Of a DNA stretch of 52,939 nucleotides, positions 8,853-19,300 are shown piece after piece. The stretch is from the NCBI GenBank assembly GCA_021775475.1, contig JAJFHS010000065.1:1-52939 (forward strand), read 5' to 3'. The notes beneath the pieces were generated by a model. The model did not search any database. It was not told where the DNA came from and saw only the letters and a program-made list of their open reading frames with translations. The DNA comes from Hyphomicrobiales bacterium (GTDB lineage: Bacteria; Pseudomonadota; Alphaproteobacteria; Rhizobiales; JAJFHR01). The position numbers and the translations under genes are program-made. Each line of letters begins with the position of its first letter. Position 1 is the stretch's first letter.

Positions 8853-9800
8853 ATGTTTGCCCCTGACCTTTCAGTATTTTCCCCCAGCGCTATCAGTGCC
8901 GAAACCACAGCCATCAATCGCACAATTCTTGACAGTATCTCGTCACTACCGGACCAATGGTCGTTTCCCCTTGCTCAATTACGGGCGGAGCGGGCGCGGG
9001 GTCTGGGTCCTTTTCCCCTGCCGCCAAAATCGCCACGGGCGGTTAATGAGGAAATTGACGGTGGTGCGGGCAAAATCAATATCCGCATTATTTCTCCACA
9101 AAACCCGACCGGGGTATACTTACATATTCATGGCGGCGGCTGGGTGCTGGGGGCAGCCGACCAGCATGATGCCCGCATGGAACAACTTGTGACGCAATGC
9201 GGGATTGCCACGGTCAGTGTTGATTATCGCCTCGCCCCCGAACATCCCCATCCGGCGGGGCCGGATGATTGCGAGGCGGCAGCTTTGTGGCTGATTGAAA
9301 ATGCAAAAGCACGCTTTGGCACTGAAAGACTGTTGATTGGCGGTGAATCAGCCGGGGCGCACTTGGCCGTTATCACGTTGTTGCGTCTGCGTAACAAGCA
9401 TTCGATCTCGGCATTTTGTGGCGCTAATCTGGTGTGCGGCTGTTATGATCTGGCGCTGACACCGAGTGCGCGGCAGTGGGGGGAGGAAAAACTGATTTTA
9501 AACACCCGCGACATGGAGATTTTTGTTGATCATTTTATTCCCGACGGTTTTTCGCTGGCTGACCCGGACATATCTCCCCTTCATGAGAACCTTGGCAATC
9601 TTCCCCCTGCCCTTTTCACCATAGGCACCAAAGATCCTTTGTTAGATGACAGTCTGTTCATGGCCAACCGCTGGGCATCGGCAGATAATTCTTCAGATCT
9701 GGCAATCTATCCCGGAGGTGCGCACGTGTTTATTGCCTTTGGCGGCCAGTTGGCAGCGCAAGGCAACAGCAGGATCGAAGCATTTTTACGCGATTGTTGA
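8853..9800 (+). CDS. Alpha/beta hydrolase, hormone-sensitive-lipase (GDXG) family esterase
   Basis: A 315-residue carboxylesterase. The HSL-family oxyanion motif HGGGW is at ~93-97, followed by VDYRLAPEHP (~123-132), the nucleophile motif GGESAG (Ser166), a catalytic Asp in TKDPLLDDS and a His in GGAHVF. No signal peptide is seen, so it is probably cytoplasmic and acts on short-chain esters or acylated small molecules. ATG 8853 is preferred to an in-frame TTG six bases earlier. The stop codon abuts the stop of the convergent gene at 9801 with no gap. The exact substrate cannot be told from sequence. Confidence 0.88.
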   Translation: MFAPDLSVFSPSAISAETTAINRTILDSISSLPDQWSFPLAQLRAERARGLGPFPLPPKSPRAVNEEIDGGAGKINIRIISPQNPTGVYLHIHGGGWVLGAADQHDARMEQLVTQCGIATVSVDYRLAPEHPHPAGPDDCEAAALWLIENAKARFGTERLLIGGESAGAHLAVITLLRLRNKHSISAFCGANLVCGCYDLALTPSARQWGEEKLILNTRDMEIFVDHFIPDGFSLADPDISPLHENLGNLPPALFTIGTKDPLLDDSLFMANRWASADNSSDLAIYPGGAHVFIAFGGQLAAQGNSRIEAFLRDC

Positions 9801-10229
9801 CTAAATGCTGTCGTCAGCTTTTTCCTCACCATCGAGAAAATCAGAAAAGCTTCTAAATCGCTTAACCAGCCCTTCGAAATACGACAGAACTTTATCGACT
9901 TCCTTATCACTGGGAAGCTTGAAATAGGTGCTATCGTTTTTCTTGATATGGCGTTTTAACACACCAATTCTGTCATCAAGCCGGGCAATTTCTTTTTCCA
10001 GCACCTCACGATCGTCAGCAACAGCTTCGCAGACAAAGGAGTTTGCTTTGGGCTGGCACAACGACATTTCGCCGGTTTTGGTATCCAGGCGCAGGTATCC
10101 ATTGCCGGTATCTTTCAAAACATAGCGCGATTGTGAATTTCCGGCGGCGAGAAGATCAGATCGGGCATACAAGCCCGCGCCGAGCACAACAGTGGCCACA
10201 ACAGCTGCAATAAGAAATTTCTTTCCCAT
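9801..10229 (-). CDS. Hypothetical membrane-anchored or secreted coiled-coil protein
   Basis: A 142-residue protein that I do not recognise. It starts MGKKFLIAAVVATVVLGAGL, a single N-terminal hydrophobic segment that is a signal peptide or anchor. The short domain YVLKDTGNGYLRLDTKTGEMSLC resembles small beta-strand modules found in many alphaproteobacterial secreted proteins. A helical, charged stretch (~65-95, EKEIARLDDRIGVLKRHIKK) is likely a coiled coil. Two Cys residues flank the central part and could form a disulfide. ATG 10229 was chosen because GGAGA lies four bases upstream; the open frame extends to 10277 without such a site. It lies 65 bp upstream of nothing on its strand and ends against the esterase stop. 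Confidence 0.7.
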   Translation of the reverse strand: MGKKFLIAAVVATVVLGAGLYARSDLLAAGNSQSRYVLKDTGNGYLRLDTKTGEMSLCQPKANSFVCEAVADDREVLEKEIARLDDRIGVLKRHIKKNDSTYFKLPSDKEVDKVLSYFEGLVKRFRSFSDFLDGEEKADDSI

Positions 10230-10294
10230 GACATTCTCCATCAATGTGGTTTTCACCATTAAACCATATATCCACAATATGGCAAAATTGGACC

Positions 10295-12511
10295 TTAGGC
10301 TACTCTATCGTCCGGTTTGGGATTAAATCTTGAATAAAAGGTTTCCCCGTTGGCAGCCATTTCCTTTAACAACGCGCTGGGTTTAAACCTTATTCCATGA
10401 GTTTTTTCGAGGCTTTGGCAGCGGGCAACAAAGGCTTCTGCTCCCATGGTGTCGATATAGCTTAAAGGCCCGCCGGTGAACGGGGCAAAGCCCCAGCCCA
10501 GAATGGCACCGACATCGGCATCGCGCACATCTGTTAGAACGGATTCCTCAAAACATCTGGCTGTTTCCAACGCCTGGATTGTCCAGAAACGATGTTTCAA
10601 TTCATCCACATCAATCGTGTCAGGATTGACAGTATCAGGAAGGATTGTGTGTAAGTCCGGCCACAGATGTTTTTTGCCCTTTTCGGGGTAATCATAAAAA
10701 CCACGTGCGTTTTTGCGTCCCAATCTGTCGCGTTTTACCACCATCTCGTCGAGGATGATATCGCGCGGCACTTCGATATATTTATCGCCAAGGTCCTTGC
10801 GGGCAGCCGTAGCTATCTTGTGGGCAAGATCAAGGCTGACTTCATCATTGAGCGACAAGGGACCAATCGGCATGCCGGCCATGCGGCCGACATTTTCGAC
10901 CATGGCAGCGGGAATGCCTTCGGACAACATGGTGAGGCCTTCATCGATGTAGGTTGAGACCACGCGTGAGGTATAAAAGCCGCGACTGTCATTAACGACA
11001 ATGGGTGTTTTGCGGATGGCGCGGACATAATCAAGCGTTTTGGCAAGGGTTTCAGGGCTGGTTTTTTCACCCATGATAATTTCCACCAGCGCCATCCTGT
11101 CAACGGGTGAGAAGAAGTGAATACCGATGAAATTTTCCGGGCGCGTGCTTGCCTTGGCCAATCCGGTGATTGGCAAAGTTGAGGTGTTGGAGCCGAAGAC
11201 AGCGGTGTTGGATATTTGCGCTTCGGCTTTCTTTGTAACCTCTGCCTTGATATCGCGATTTTCAAACACCGCTTCGATGATCAGGTCGCAACCTTCAAGC
11301 AAATCGTAATCATCTGTCGGCGTGATGTTGTCGAGCAACGCCTGTTTCTTTTCCGGTGTCGCACGTCCGCGCGATATTGCCTTATCGAGCAGGGTTTCGG
11401 AATGGGCTTTGCCGCGTTCGGCTGCTTGCGCACTCTGGTCAAGCAACACCACTTCCATACCAGCATGGGCGGAAACGAAGGCAACGCCTGCCCCCATCAT
11501 CCCGGCACCAAGAATGCCAAGCTTTTTGACTTTATATTCCGGCACATCAGCCGGGCGTCTGGCACCTTTTTTGAGTTCCTGCATCGACAGGAATAATGTC
11601 CTGATCATATTGCGGGCAACATCCCCGCGCATAAGGCTGGTGAAGTATCTGGCTTCAATGCGCAGGCCAACATCCATCGGCACCTGCAATCCCTCGTATA
11701 CACACGACATTATAGCGCGCGCTGCCGGGTAATTATCATACGTCTCGCGGCGGTAAATGGCATTGCCTGCCGACCAGGTCATGACGCCTGCCTTGGAATA
11801 AACCAGCCCGCCGGGAATGCGAAAACCGTCCATGTCCCAGGGTGCGACAGCTTTGCCGCCGTCGTTGATCCACTTTTTAGCCTCCAAAATCATTTCTTCG
11901 CGGCTGTCCGCCAGAGCGTGGATGAGCTTCATGCCCTTGGCGCGGATGGGGTCATAGGTGCGGCCCTGCAACATCATCTGCAAGGCGTCTTGCGCCCCGA
12001 TCAGCCGGGCAACACGCTGGGTGCCGCCGCCACCGGGGAGCAGACCTATGCGGCTTTCGGGCAGGCCCATTTTTATTGATTTATCCCGTATGGAGATACG
12101 GTAATGACAGCCCAGAGCCAGTTCAAACGCCCCGCCCATGGTGGTGCCGTTGAGAGCGGCAACAAAGGGGGTTCCGCAGGTTTCAATGCGCCGGGCAAGT
12201 TTCGACAGAATATTTCCGGTATCATGCAACTCTTGCACGGCGGCAACTTCATCGCCTTTTTTGAGGTTTTCCTCATAGGTTTTTAAAAAGCCCGCCAGCA
12301 TGGAGATATCGGCACCACCGGAAAACGTATCTTTGCCGCTGGTGATGACACAGCCTTTGATGGCGTCATCTTCAGCGACTTTTTCAACTAATTCTGCAAG
12401 CTCGCCAAATGATTCCGGTGTCATGACGTTCATGGAACGACCGGGCATATCCCAGGTGACAAGCGCAATTGCGTCGGCATCAATATCAAGTGTAAAATTT
12501 TTGTAAGTCAT
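10295..12511 (-). CDS. fadJ: Bifunctional enoyl-CoA hydratase/3-hydroxyacyl-CoA dehydrogenase (FadJ/FadB-type)
   Basis: The 738-residue trifunctional-alpha enzyme performs hydration of trans-2-enoyl-CoA and NAD-dependent oxidation of 3-hydroxyacyl-CoA. The N-terminal crotonase domain (~1-190) has [10 protein letters not shown] and [18 protein letters not shown], with the catalytic glutamates. The dehydrogenase half begins at ~330 with the Rossmann motif [10 protein letters not shown], continues through [18 protein letters not shown] (catalytic His) and ends in the two C-terminal 3HCDH domains. It is the last gene of the MerR-acyl-CoA dehydrogenase-thiolase operon, only 2 bp after the thiolase stop, as expected for subunits of one complex. 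FadJ and FadB cannot be separated safely here; the symbol is tentative. Confidence 0.92.
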   Translation of the reverse strand: MTYKNFTLDIDADAIALVTWDMPGRSMNVMTPESFGELAELVEKVAEDDAIKGCVITSGKDTFSGGADISMLAGFLKTYEENLKKGDEVAAVQELHDTGNILSKLARRIETCGTPFVAALNGTTMGGAFELALGCHYRISIRDKSIKMGLPESRIGLLPGGGGTQRVARLIGAQDALQMMLQGRTYDPIRAKGMKLIHALADSREEMILEAKKWINDGGKAVAPWDMDGFRIPGGLVYSKAGVMTWSAGNAIYRRETYDNYPAARAIMSCVYEGLQVPMDVGLRIEARYFTSLMRGDVARNMIRTLFLSMQELKKGARRPADVPEYKVKKLGILGAGMMGAGVAFVSAHAGMEVVLLDQSAQAAERGKAHSETLLDKAISRGRATPEKKQALLDNITPTDDYDLLEGCDLIIEAVFENRDIKAEVTKKAEAQISNTAVFGSNTSTLPITGLAKASTRPENFIGIHFFSPVDRMALVEIIMGEKTSPETLAKTLDYVRAIRKTPIVVNDSRGFYTSRVVSTYIDEGLTMLSEGIPAAMVENVGRMAGMPIGPLSLNDEVSLDLAHKIATAARKDLGDKYIEVPRDIILDEMVVKRDRLGRKNARGFYDYPEKGKKHLWPDLHTILPDTVNPDTIDVDELKHRFWTIQALETARCFEESVLTDVRDADVGAILGWGFAPFTGGPLSYIDTMGAEAFVARCQSLEKTHGIRFKPSALLKEMAANGETFYSRFNPKPDDRVA

Positions 12512-12513
12512 GC

Positions 12514-13722
12514 CTATACCCGCTCAATTATAGTGGCTGTTCCCATGCCCGCACCGATGCACAGGGTCACCAGACCGCATTCAAGATCGCGGCGTTCAAG
12601 CTCATCAATCAGGGTTCCCAGCAACATAGCACCGGTAGCGCCTAAAGGATGGCCCATGGCGATGGCCCCGCCGTTGACGTTGACCTTGTCGTGGCCGATA
12701 TCAAGCTGCTGCATGGTGTGTAGAACCACCGAAGCAAAGGCCTCGTTGATTTCATAAAGGTCAATGTCGCCTGTGGTCATTCCGGCGTGCGCTAGTGCTT
12801 TACGGCTGACTTCAATCGGGCCGGTTAACATGATGCAGGGTTCCGAGCCGATGTTGGCAAAGGATTTAATACGCGCGCGCGGTTTCAAACCGGCCTTTTT
12901 CCCGGCTTCCGCATTGCCAAGCAGAACGGCTGCGGCACCATCGACAATGCCCGATGAATTACCGGGATGATGAACGTGATTAAGCGTCTCTATTTCCGGG
13001 TAACGCTGGATGGCAACCGCGTTAAAACCGGCGAAATCTCCCATATCGGCAAATGAGGCCTTGAGTTGCCCAAGGGTCTGCATGGTGGTTTCAGGGCGGC
13101 GGTGTTCGTCATGGTCGAGAATGGTGAGACCGTTGATGTCTTTGATGGTGATGACCGAATTATCAAAACGGCCGTCTTTCCAGGCCGTGTCGGCGCGTTT
13201 CTGGCTTTCGACCGCGTAGGCATCGACGTCATCGCGGCTATAGCCGTATTTGGTGGCGATGAGATCGGCGCTAATGCCCTGGGGTACGAAATAGGATTTA
13301 ATCGCAATCTGCGGATCCATCGGCCAGGCACCGCCGGACGCCCCCAGCCCTACTCGGCTCATTGATTCAACACCACCGCCAATGGCCATCTGCTGTTGCC
13401 CGGCCATAATCTGACTGGTGGCAAAATTGGCAGCATCAAGGCCTGAGGCACAAAACCGGTTGATCTGCACACCGGCGACACATTCGTCATAATCGGCGTT
13501 GATAACAGCGGCGCGGGCTATATCTCCGCCAGCTTCGCCCACCGGGTCAACACAGCCCAGAACCACATCGTCTATGGCGGAAGTATCCAGTTGATTGCGC
13601 GATTTGATCGCTCTTAGCGTCTGGGTGGCAAGCTCAAGCGCTGTTACTTCATGCAAACTGCCGTCCTTTTTGCCACGCCCGCGCGGGGTGCGCACCGCAT
13701 CGTATATTAAACAGTCGGTCAT
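12514..13722 (-). CDS. fadA: Acetyl-CoA C-acyltransferase (3-ketoacyl-CoA thiolase)
   Basis: This 402-residue thiolase cleaves 3-ketoacyl-CoA to acetyl-CoA and a shortened acyl-CoA, as the partner of the downstream bifunctional enzyme. It contains the nucleophile region [12 protein letters not shown] (Cys90 or nearby), the catalytic His motif [16 protein letters not shown] and the second Cys motif [10 protein letters not shown] at the C-terminus. Length is standard for the family. It lies 18 bp after the acyl-CoA dehydrogenase gene and 2 bp before fadJ. A biosynthetic acetoacetyl-CoA thiolase is less likely given the operon. The symbol is tentative (fadA versus fadI). Confidence 0.92.
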   Translation of the reverse strand: MTDCLIYDAVRTPRGRGKKDGSLHEVTALELATQTLRAIKSRNQLDTSAIDDVVLGCVDPVGEAGGDIARAAVINADYDECVAGVQINRFCASGLDAANFATSQIMAGQQQMAIGGGVESMSRVGLGASGGAWPMDPQIAIKSYFVPQGISADLIATKYGYSRDDVDAYAVESQKRADTAWKDGRFDNSVITIKDINGLTILDHDEHRRPETTMQTLGQLKASFADMGDFAGFNAVAIQRYPEIETLNHVHHPGNSSGIVDGAAAVLLGNAEAGKKAGLKPRARIKSFANIGSEPCIMLTGPIEVSRKALAHAGMTTGDIDLYEINEAFASVVLHTMQQLDIGHDKVNVNGGAIAMGHPLGATGAMLLGTLIDELERRDLECGLVTLCIGAGMGTATIIERV

Positions 13723-13740
13723 TTTGATTTAGCCTCTCTT

Positions 13741-15531
13741 TTAAAATGCCTCAGACGCCATCGACATCATGGTGTCAGCGCCGCTTTCGATACGCGCAAG
13801 GTGGGCAGCTGTCTCGGGCATCAAACGTTGCATGAAATGATGGGCGGTGATGATCTTGTTTTTCATAAAGTCGGTATTGCCTTTGCTCAAATCAAGTTTC
13901 TCTTGCGCGCTTTCCGCCATTTGCAGCCACATCAACCCTAATACCACCAGACCAAACAGGTGCATGTAATCGGTGGATCCGGCACCGGCATTGTCCGGGT
14001 TGCTCATTCCGTTCGACATAAACCACATGGTGGCTTTTTCGAGATCTTCGCGACCTTTTTTTAGCGGTCCATGGACAAAATCCAATTCCTTGTTGTCTTT
14101 GATGCGGGCAAGATTTTCATCAATTTCCTTGAAGAAACCCATCAAGGCACGGCCGCCATGGCGCGGCAGCTTGCGGCCAACCAGATCAAGCGCCTGGACG
14201 CCATTAGCGCCTTCATAAATCATGGCGATGCGGGCATCGCGAACAAATTGCTCCATGCCCGATTCGCGAATGTAGCCATGACCGCCAAACACCTGTTGGG
14301 CGGCTACGGTGTTTTGAAAGCCTGTGTCAGTCAAAACACCCTTGATCACCGGCATTAATAATTCCATGTGATCATCAGCAGCGGTGCGGGCCTCTTCATC
14401 TTCACCCCAGCGCGCTACATCAGCCTTGATAGCGCTCCACAGAATGAAGGCGCGCGCGGCTTCATTGAATGATTTAATATTGAGAAGTGTGCGGCGGATA
14501 TCGGGATGGACGATGATGGGATCGGCGGGCTTGTCGGGAAACTTGGCCCCGGTTAAAGAACGGCCTTGTAAGCGGTCTTTGGCATATTCAACAGCATTCT
14601 GGTAGGCGACTTCTGATGCTGCCAGCCCCTGGATACCGACACCCAGTCGCGCTTCATTCATCATCGTGAACATGGCACGCATGCCCTTGTGTTCCTCGCC
14701 AACCAGCCAGCCGGTGGCGCCGTCATAATTCATGACGCAGGTTGAGTTGCCGTGGATGCCCATTTTTTCTTCAACCGCGCCGCAAGAGACATTGTTGTTT
14801 TCGCCAACAGTGCCATTTTCGGCAATAATATTGCGCGGCACCACGAACAACGAAATGCCCTTGATGCCGTCAACAGCGCCTTCAATGCGGGCCAGAACCA
14901 GATGAATGATATTTTCGGTGAGGTCGTGCTCACCGGCGGAAATGAATATTTTCGTACCCGTTATCTTGTATGAGCCATCTTCTTGCACTTGCGCTTTGGT
15001 GCGCATCAATCCCAGATCGGTACCGCAATGACTTTCGGTAAGGTTCATGGTTCCCGACCACTCACCGGTAACCAGTTTGGGCAGGTAGGTTGCCTTTTGT
15101 TCGTCCGAGCCGTGTTTGAAAATTGCCGTATACGCACCATGAGTGAGGCCCGGATACATGGCGAAGGCCATATTGGCTGACGACGCAAATTCATTGACGA
15201 TAGCACCGATCACCTGGGGCAAACCCTGACCGCCATATTCGCGATCAGCACTGAGACCGCCCCAGCCGTTTTCGACAAATTGCCGGTACGCCTGATCAAA
15301 ACCCTTCGGGGTTGTAACCTTGCCATTGTCAAAACCACAGCCTTCTTCATCACCGATCTGATTAAGTGGCTGCATCACTTCTTCAGCGAATTTGCCAGCC
15401 TCGGCAACGATCGCCGATACCAGATCAGGGGTGGCATCGCTAAAGCTGCCAAGTGTGTTGTAGCCCTCCAGCTTCAACACATCATTGAGAAGAAACTCAA
15501 CATCCGTGATCGGGGCTTTGTAGGTAGGCAT
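13741..15531 (-). CDS. Acyl-CoA dehydrogenase with C-terminal extension
   Basis: A 596-residue FAD enzyme for the first beta-oxidation step, acyl-CoA to trans-2-enoyl-CoA. The usual N-terminal helical, middle beta and C-terminal helical domains span ~35-460. Typical motifs are TGEWSGTMNLTESHCGTDLG (~150-170), NEARLGVGIQGLAASE, the region of the catalytic glutamate in MIYEGANGVQALDL and FGGHGYIRESG. The remaining ~130 residues match the extra C-terminal domain of the longer ~590-residue class rather than the ~380-residue short-chain class. It is the first enzyme gene of the operon, 74 bp after the MerR regulator gene. Confidence 0.92.
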   Translation of the reverse strand: MPTYKAPITDVEFLLNDVLKLEGYNTLGSFSDATPDLVSAIVAEAGKFAEEVMQPLNQIGDEEGCGFDNGKVTTPKGFDQAYRQFVENGWGGLSADREYGGQGLPQVIGAIVNEFASSANMAFAMYPGLTHGAYTAIFKHGSDEQKATYLPKLVTGEWSGTMNLTESHCGTDLGLMRTKAQVQEDGSYKITGTKIFISAGEHDLTENIIHLVLARIEGAVDGIKGISLFVVPRNIIAENGTVGENNNVSCGAVEEKMGIHGNSTCVMNYDGATGWLVGEEHKGMRAMFTMMNEARLGVGIQGLAASEVAYQNAVEYAKDRLQGRSLTGAKFPDKPADPIIVHPDIRRTLLNIKSFNEAARAFILWSAIKADVARWGEDEEARTAADDHMELLMPVIKGVLTDTGFQNTVAAQQVFGGHGYIRESGMEQFVRDARIAMIYEGANGVQALDLVGRKLPRHGGRALMGFFKEIDENLARIKDNKELDFVHGPLKKGREDLEKATMWFMSNGMSNPDNAGAGSTDYMHLFGLVVLGLMWLQMAESAQEKLDLSKGNTDFMKNKIITAHHFMQRLMPETAAHLARIESGADTMMSMASEAF

Positions 15532-15605
15532 GGCGGTGGCCTTTTTATCGGTTTATATGTAGCAGGCAGCAAACAACATCCAGGACGGGCAAGCCTTGAT
15601 CTGGA

Positions 15606-16013
15606 TCACGATCCGGGGTCAAGCATGCCTTCAACGATCTGACAGGTGCGGTTGAGGTCGGTAATGGCTTCCTCGACATCGATCTTCTGGCGCTCGAGAT
15701 CACCAATGCGCTCCTTAAATCGCTTGAGGCTGACCCGAAGCTGGGTCGCCTGACCGTCTTTCAAATCATACAAATCCAGCATTTCCTTGATGTCGGTTAA
15801 GGAAAACCCCACGCGCTTGCCCTGTAAAACAAGTTTGAGGCGGGCGCGATCACGGCGCGAATACAATCTGGTCTGGCCGCGCCGCCGGGGTTCAAGCAGC
15901 CCTCTGGTCTCGTAAAACCGCAACGTTCTGGTGGTGAGTTCAAACTCGGAAGACAGGTCAGAAATTGTGAAAACCCGGGGAACAATCTCGGCTATTTCAG
16001 CGCTTTGATTCAT
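15606..16013 (-). CDS. MerR family transcriptional regulator of the beta-oxidation operon
   Basis: A 135-residue MerR regulator. The winged-helix DNA-binding domain is clear: FTISDLSSEFELTTRTLRFYETRGLLEPRRRGQTRLYSRRDRARL at ~15-60. The dimerisation helix follows. The body resembles LiuR-type MerR proteins, which control branched-chain amino acid and fatty acid degradation in proteobacteria (RARLKLVLQGKRVGFSLTDIKEMLDLYD). No Cys metal site is seen, so the signal is probably an acyl-CoA-type metabolite. ATG 16013 follows AAAGGG by six bases; an ATG at 16028 is possible. It is the first gene of the fad operon and probably autoregulated through the palindrome at 16079-16088. Confidence 0.88.
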   Translation of the reverse strand: MNQSAEIAEIVPRVFTISDLSSEFELTTRTLRFYETRGLLEPRRRGQTRLYSRRDRARLKLVLQGKRVGFSLTDIKEMLDLYDLKDGQATQLRVSLKRFKERIGDLERQKIDVEEAITDLNRTCQIVEGMLDPGS

Positions 16014-16061
16014 GGGATACCCTTTCATTCAGGATCACTTCAACTTCACCTGAATCATGGA

Positions 16062-16092
16062 TAAATAACCTTACCCTCACGTTAACGTCAAT
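16062..16092 (-). promoter_or_regulatory. Promoter and palindromic operator of the MerR-fad operon
   Basis: On the minus strand TTGACG (16092-16087) is a good -35 box; TATTTA about 18 bases further (near 16063-16068) is a weak -10. The 10-bp perfect palindrome ACGTTAACGT (16079-16088) overlaps the -35 box and the spacer. Dyads placed at the -35/spacer are the rule for MerR-family operators, and LiuR-type sites are ACGT-containing palindromes as I recall them. No second copy was seen elsewhere in the operon. Confidence 0.6.
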
Positions 16093-16178
16093 TTAAGGCC
16101 GAAATATGGGCTCGAAACGCCTTTTTTTGGCAATGTTTTCCACTAATCGGCAAAAACCTTAATGAAATCGAAAGACTG

Positions 16179-16210
16179 TTAACCAAATATTTACCATGAA
16201 CGGCGGATTC
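16179..16210 (+). promoter_or_regulatory. Candidate CtrA box and GANTC site upstream of podJ
   Basis: TTAACCAAATATTTACC (16179-16195) fits the CtrA full-site pattern TTAA-N7-TTAA with one mismatch (TTTA). A GATTC, the CcrM methylation target that GcrA reads, follows at 16206-16210. Another GANTC (GAATC) is at 16052-16056. The gap between podJ and the divergent MerR gene is 341 bp and otherwise shows nothing definite. Short motifs like these can arise by chance. Confidence 0.4.
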
Positions 16211-16354
16211 TCCAGTTTGATAAGTAAAATTCGGTTTTTGCCGACCGACAGCCGCGCATCCGTCGGAAATCTGGTCACCGAGTTACGAAGCAGCAAGCCT
16301 GCTTTGAACTTTTAAATACCGATCAGGTAACGATTTAGGAGCGATGGAGCAAGA

Positions 16355-19300
16355 ATGAAACCTGGTAATCCGTGGAGCGTCAAAGGAATTCAGCCGGCGA
16401 CCCGTCAGGCCGCCAAAGAGGCTGCCCGACGCCATGGCATGACTTTGGGGCAATGGCTCAACCATGTGATTTTGGACGGCAGCGGCGAGCCGGCAGATTT
16501 ATATGACGAACAACCACAACCAGGACGAAGACAAGAAGCCAACACGCCAAAGCTGGCTGCGGCATCAGCTTCCAAATCGCATCACCTTCAGGAGAAAATA
16601 GAAGATATTGCCGCCAGGCTTGATACGGTTTTTGACCGGTCACCAAATCAAGTGGATCTCGATCAATGGGAAGCCGATCATCCGCGCTCACGCGGATGGA
16701 GCGATCTTGCGGTCAGAACCGTCACGCGCCAGGATCGATCACGTGAAACCCGGGAACACGAGCCCGCGCCAGAACGCTATGCATCCAGAAAACCCGATGT
16801 TCTCGACGACAGGTTAACAGCTCTGGCCGGTAGGCTGGACAGCATTGTCGAGGCCAGGGAAGCATCGAAATCACAATCAGATCAAGGTTTGATTGAGGTT
16901 GAAGCAGCGCTTCGAAAAGTGATTAAACATATCGAAAACAGCGATCGCCAGAATTCGGATGTTATGAAAAGCATTCAGGCGCGTCTGTCTGAATTAAGTT
17001 CGCGCACGGCAGCGTCAAACAATGACGTTGTGCTGCAACTTTCCGGCACGGTTGGCGACATGGAGCGGCGTCTTGCACAACTGTCGCAGCGGGTTTTGCA
17101 TACAGAGGCCAGTACAGAGGAAATTTCTGGTTTCGAAGAACAGATCAACATACTGAATGATCGCCTGGATCGATCGCTTAACCGTGAGACCAACCCACAA
17201 ATTCAGGCCCTTGAAGAACGCACCAGCCAACTCAGCGCCCAGCTTGACGACATTCTGCAAACAACCCGTGCGTCGGCGACAAATGATCAATATGAGGTCC
17301 GGTTTGAAGAAATATCCAAACAGCTAAAGGCCACCGAACAACAATACCTGCGGCTCTCGGCTTTGGAGGACAGCGTCAATCAGCTGTTTGACGCTGTCGA
17401 GCAAGACCGCAACGCGGCGCGGGAAAACACTTTAAATTCCAGTCAAAAAGCTATTCAAACCATGGAAACCATGGTGGATCAGGCGGCTCAAAAAGCGGTT
17501 GAAAATGCCGCCCAGCGATCGGCTGAACATGTGGCTGCCATTATGGCTGATGACGGATTGAACAAGAAAGAAATTTCAGCGTCAATTGCCGAGTTGCGTA
17601 ATGAAATGCATAACTTGCAGGAAACGGCCATAGCAGCGGCGCGGCGCAGCGCCAAAGAAGCAGTATCGGCCGGTGTGGGCAATCAGCCGACCGGCAACAT
17701 GGCTGAGCCGGTGAAGGCTTTGAGGCAAAAATTTGATCAGCTTCAGGATTCTTCCAGGAACGCGGAGCTGCAAAATCAAGACACGCTTGAGGCCGTCCAC
17801 GACACGCTTGAAAAAGTTGTTGAACGGCTGGTCACCCTGGAAACATCACCACTGCAGACAGATAGCCTGTCAGCATCGGAAAAGATTGTTGGTATTCCAG
17901 GGATTGATGTTGAAGACAATCTGGAAACAGATATTGACGACAACCCTTACGAACCTGCCTCACCCTTGCGACATGAAAAGCGCATTGATCCATTCTTTGG
18001 CGAAGCCGATGGCGAGACAGGCACACCTGAAAAAGCAGGAGGCGAGCGCTCTGCCCCGACATTAAATCAAAACTACCTGGAAGCTGCTCGCCGGGCAGCT
18101 CAGGCTGCTTCATTAAGCCCCAGGAACCTGGCCAGTGATGGGGAGAGGAAAAAGGCTGATGAGGGAGATGGCTCGCACGCCAAAAACAGCTTCCTCGCCA
18201 TGGCCACTGAAAGTAATAAAAAACGCAAAACACTCCTGTTGGCGACTGCCGCTGTGCTGCTGGTTATTGGTGCGTTGTCAGCTGCAAAGCTCATTGGTGA
18301 CAGAGCACCGAATATTTCAAACTCTTCAGCCCGCACCCCGGCAGCCACCGTTTCCAGGAACAAGCTGTCAGATAATGCGACCAAGAAAAATCGTCAAACA
18401 CCAGAAAGCAACAACACTGCGAAATCTCCCAAGGCCGCCAAACCTGCCATCGCCCCGGTGTCGCAAAATACTTCGCGACCAGCAGCCAGCGCACCAACGC
18501 CACCAAAGATTGTAACTTCAGCGGCAACTCTTAGTGAATTAACCGGAGCCAAACAGAAAAAACGGCAACGAAGCTCAGTCAAGGTGGCACGGTTGAATGC
18601 AGCGACATCGTCTGGACCAGCGGTTTTAAATGATGCTATGGCAGCCCAATCCATGGAGCCATTGCCGCCCGAGACTATTGGACCGATGGCCTTGCGTCGT
18701 GCAGCCGCGTTAGGCAATGCAACCGCGCAGTTTGAAATTGCCAACCGTTACACCACCGGAAAACTGGTTTCGCAAAATTTTGGCAAAGCAATTTCATGGT
18801 ATCAAAAAGCTGCCGCACAAGGCCTTGCACCGGCGCAATATATCCTCGGTACTTTTTACGAAAAAGGCCGTGGCGTGGCAAAAGATAAAACCGCTGCACG
18901 CATCTGGTATGAACGCGCAGCCATGAAAGGCAACCTCAAGGCCATACATAACCTCGCTGTTATCTATGCCGATGGCGGCAATGGCAAACCTGATTTCGCC
19001 AAGGCCGGAGTTTGGTTTCGCAAAGCCGCTGAACTTGGTCTCGCCGACAGCCAGTTCAATCTGGCCATCCTTCATGATCGCGGTCTGGGTGTTGCCAAAG
19101 ATTCCTCAAAGGCATATTTCTGGTTTCAAATCGCCGCCAACCAGGGTGACACAGATGCCAGGGCGCGGGCCGAGGCCATTGAAAAGCGCATGACGGCTGA
19201 CGAGATTGCCCGGACAAACCTTTTGATCAATAGCTGGCGCCCGGCAACCTTGAGCCAAAAAGCCAACGAGGTGGTTCTTCCTGCCGATGGCTGGCAGCGT

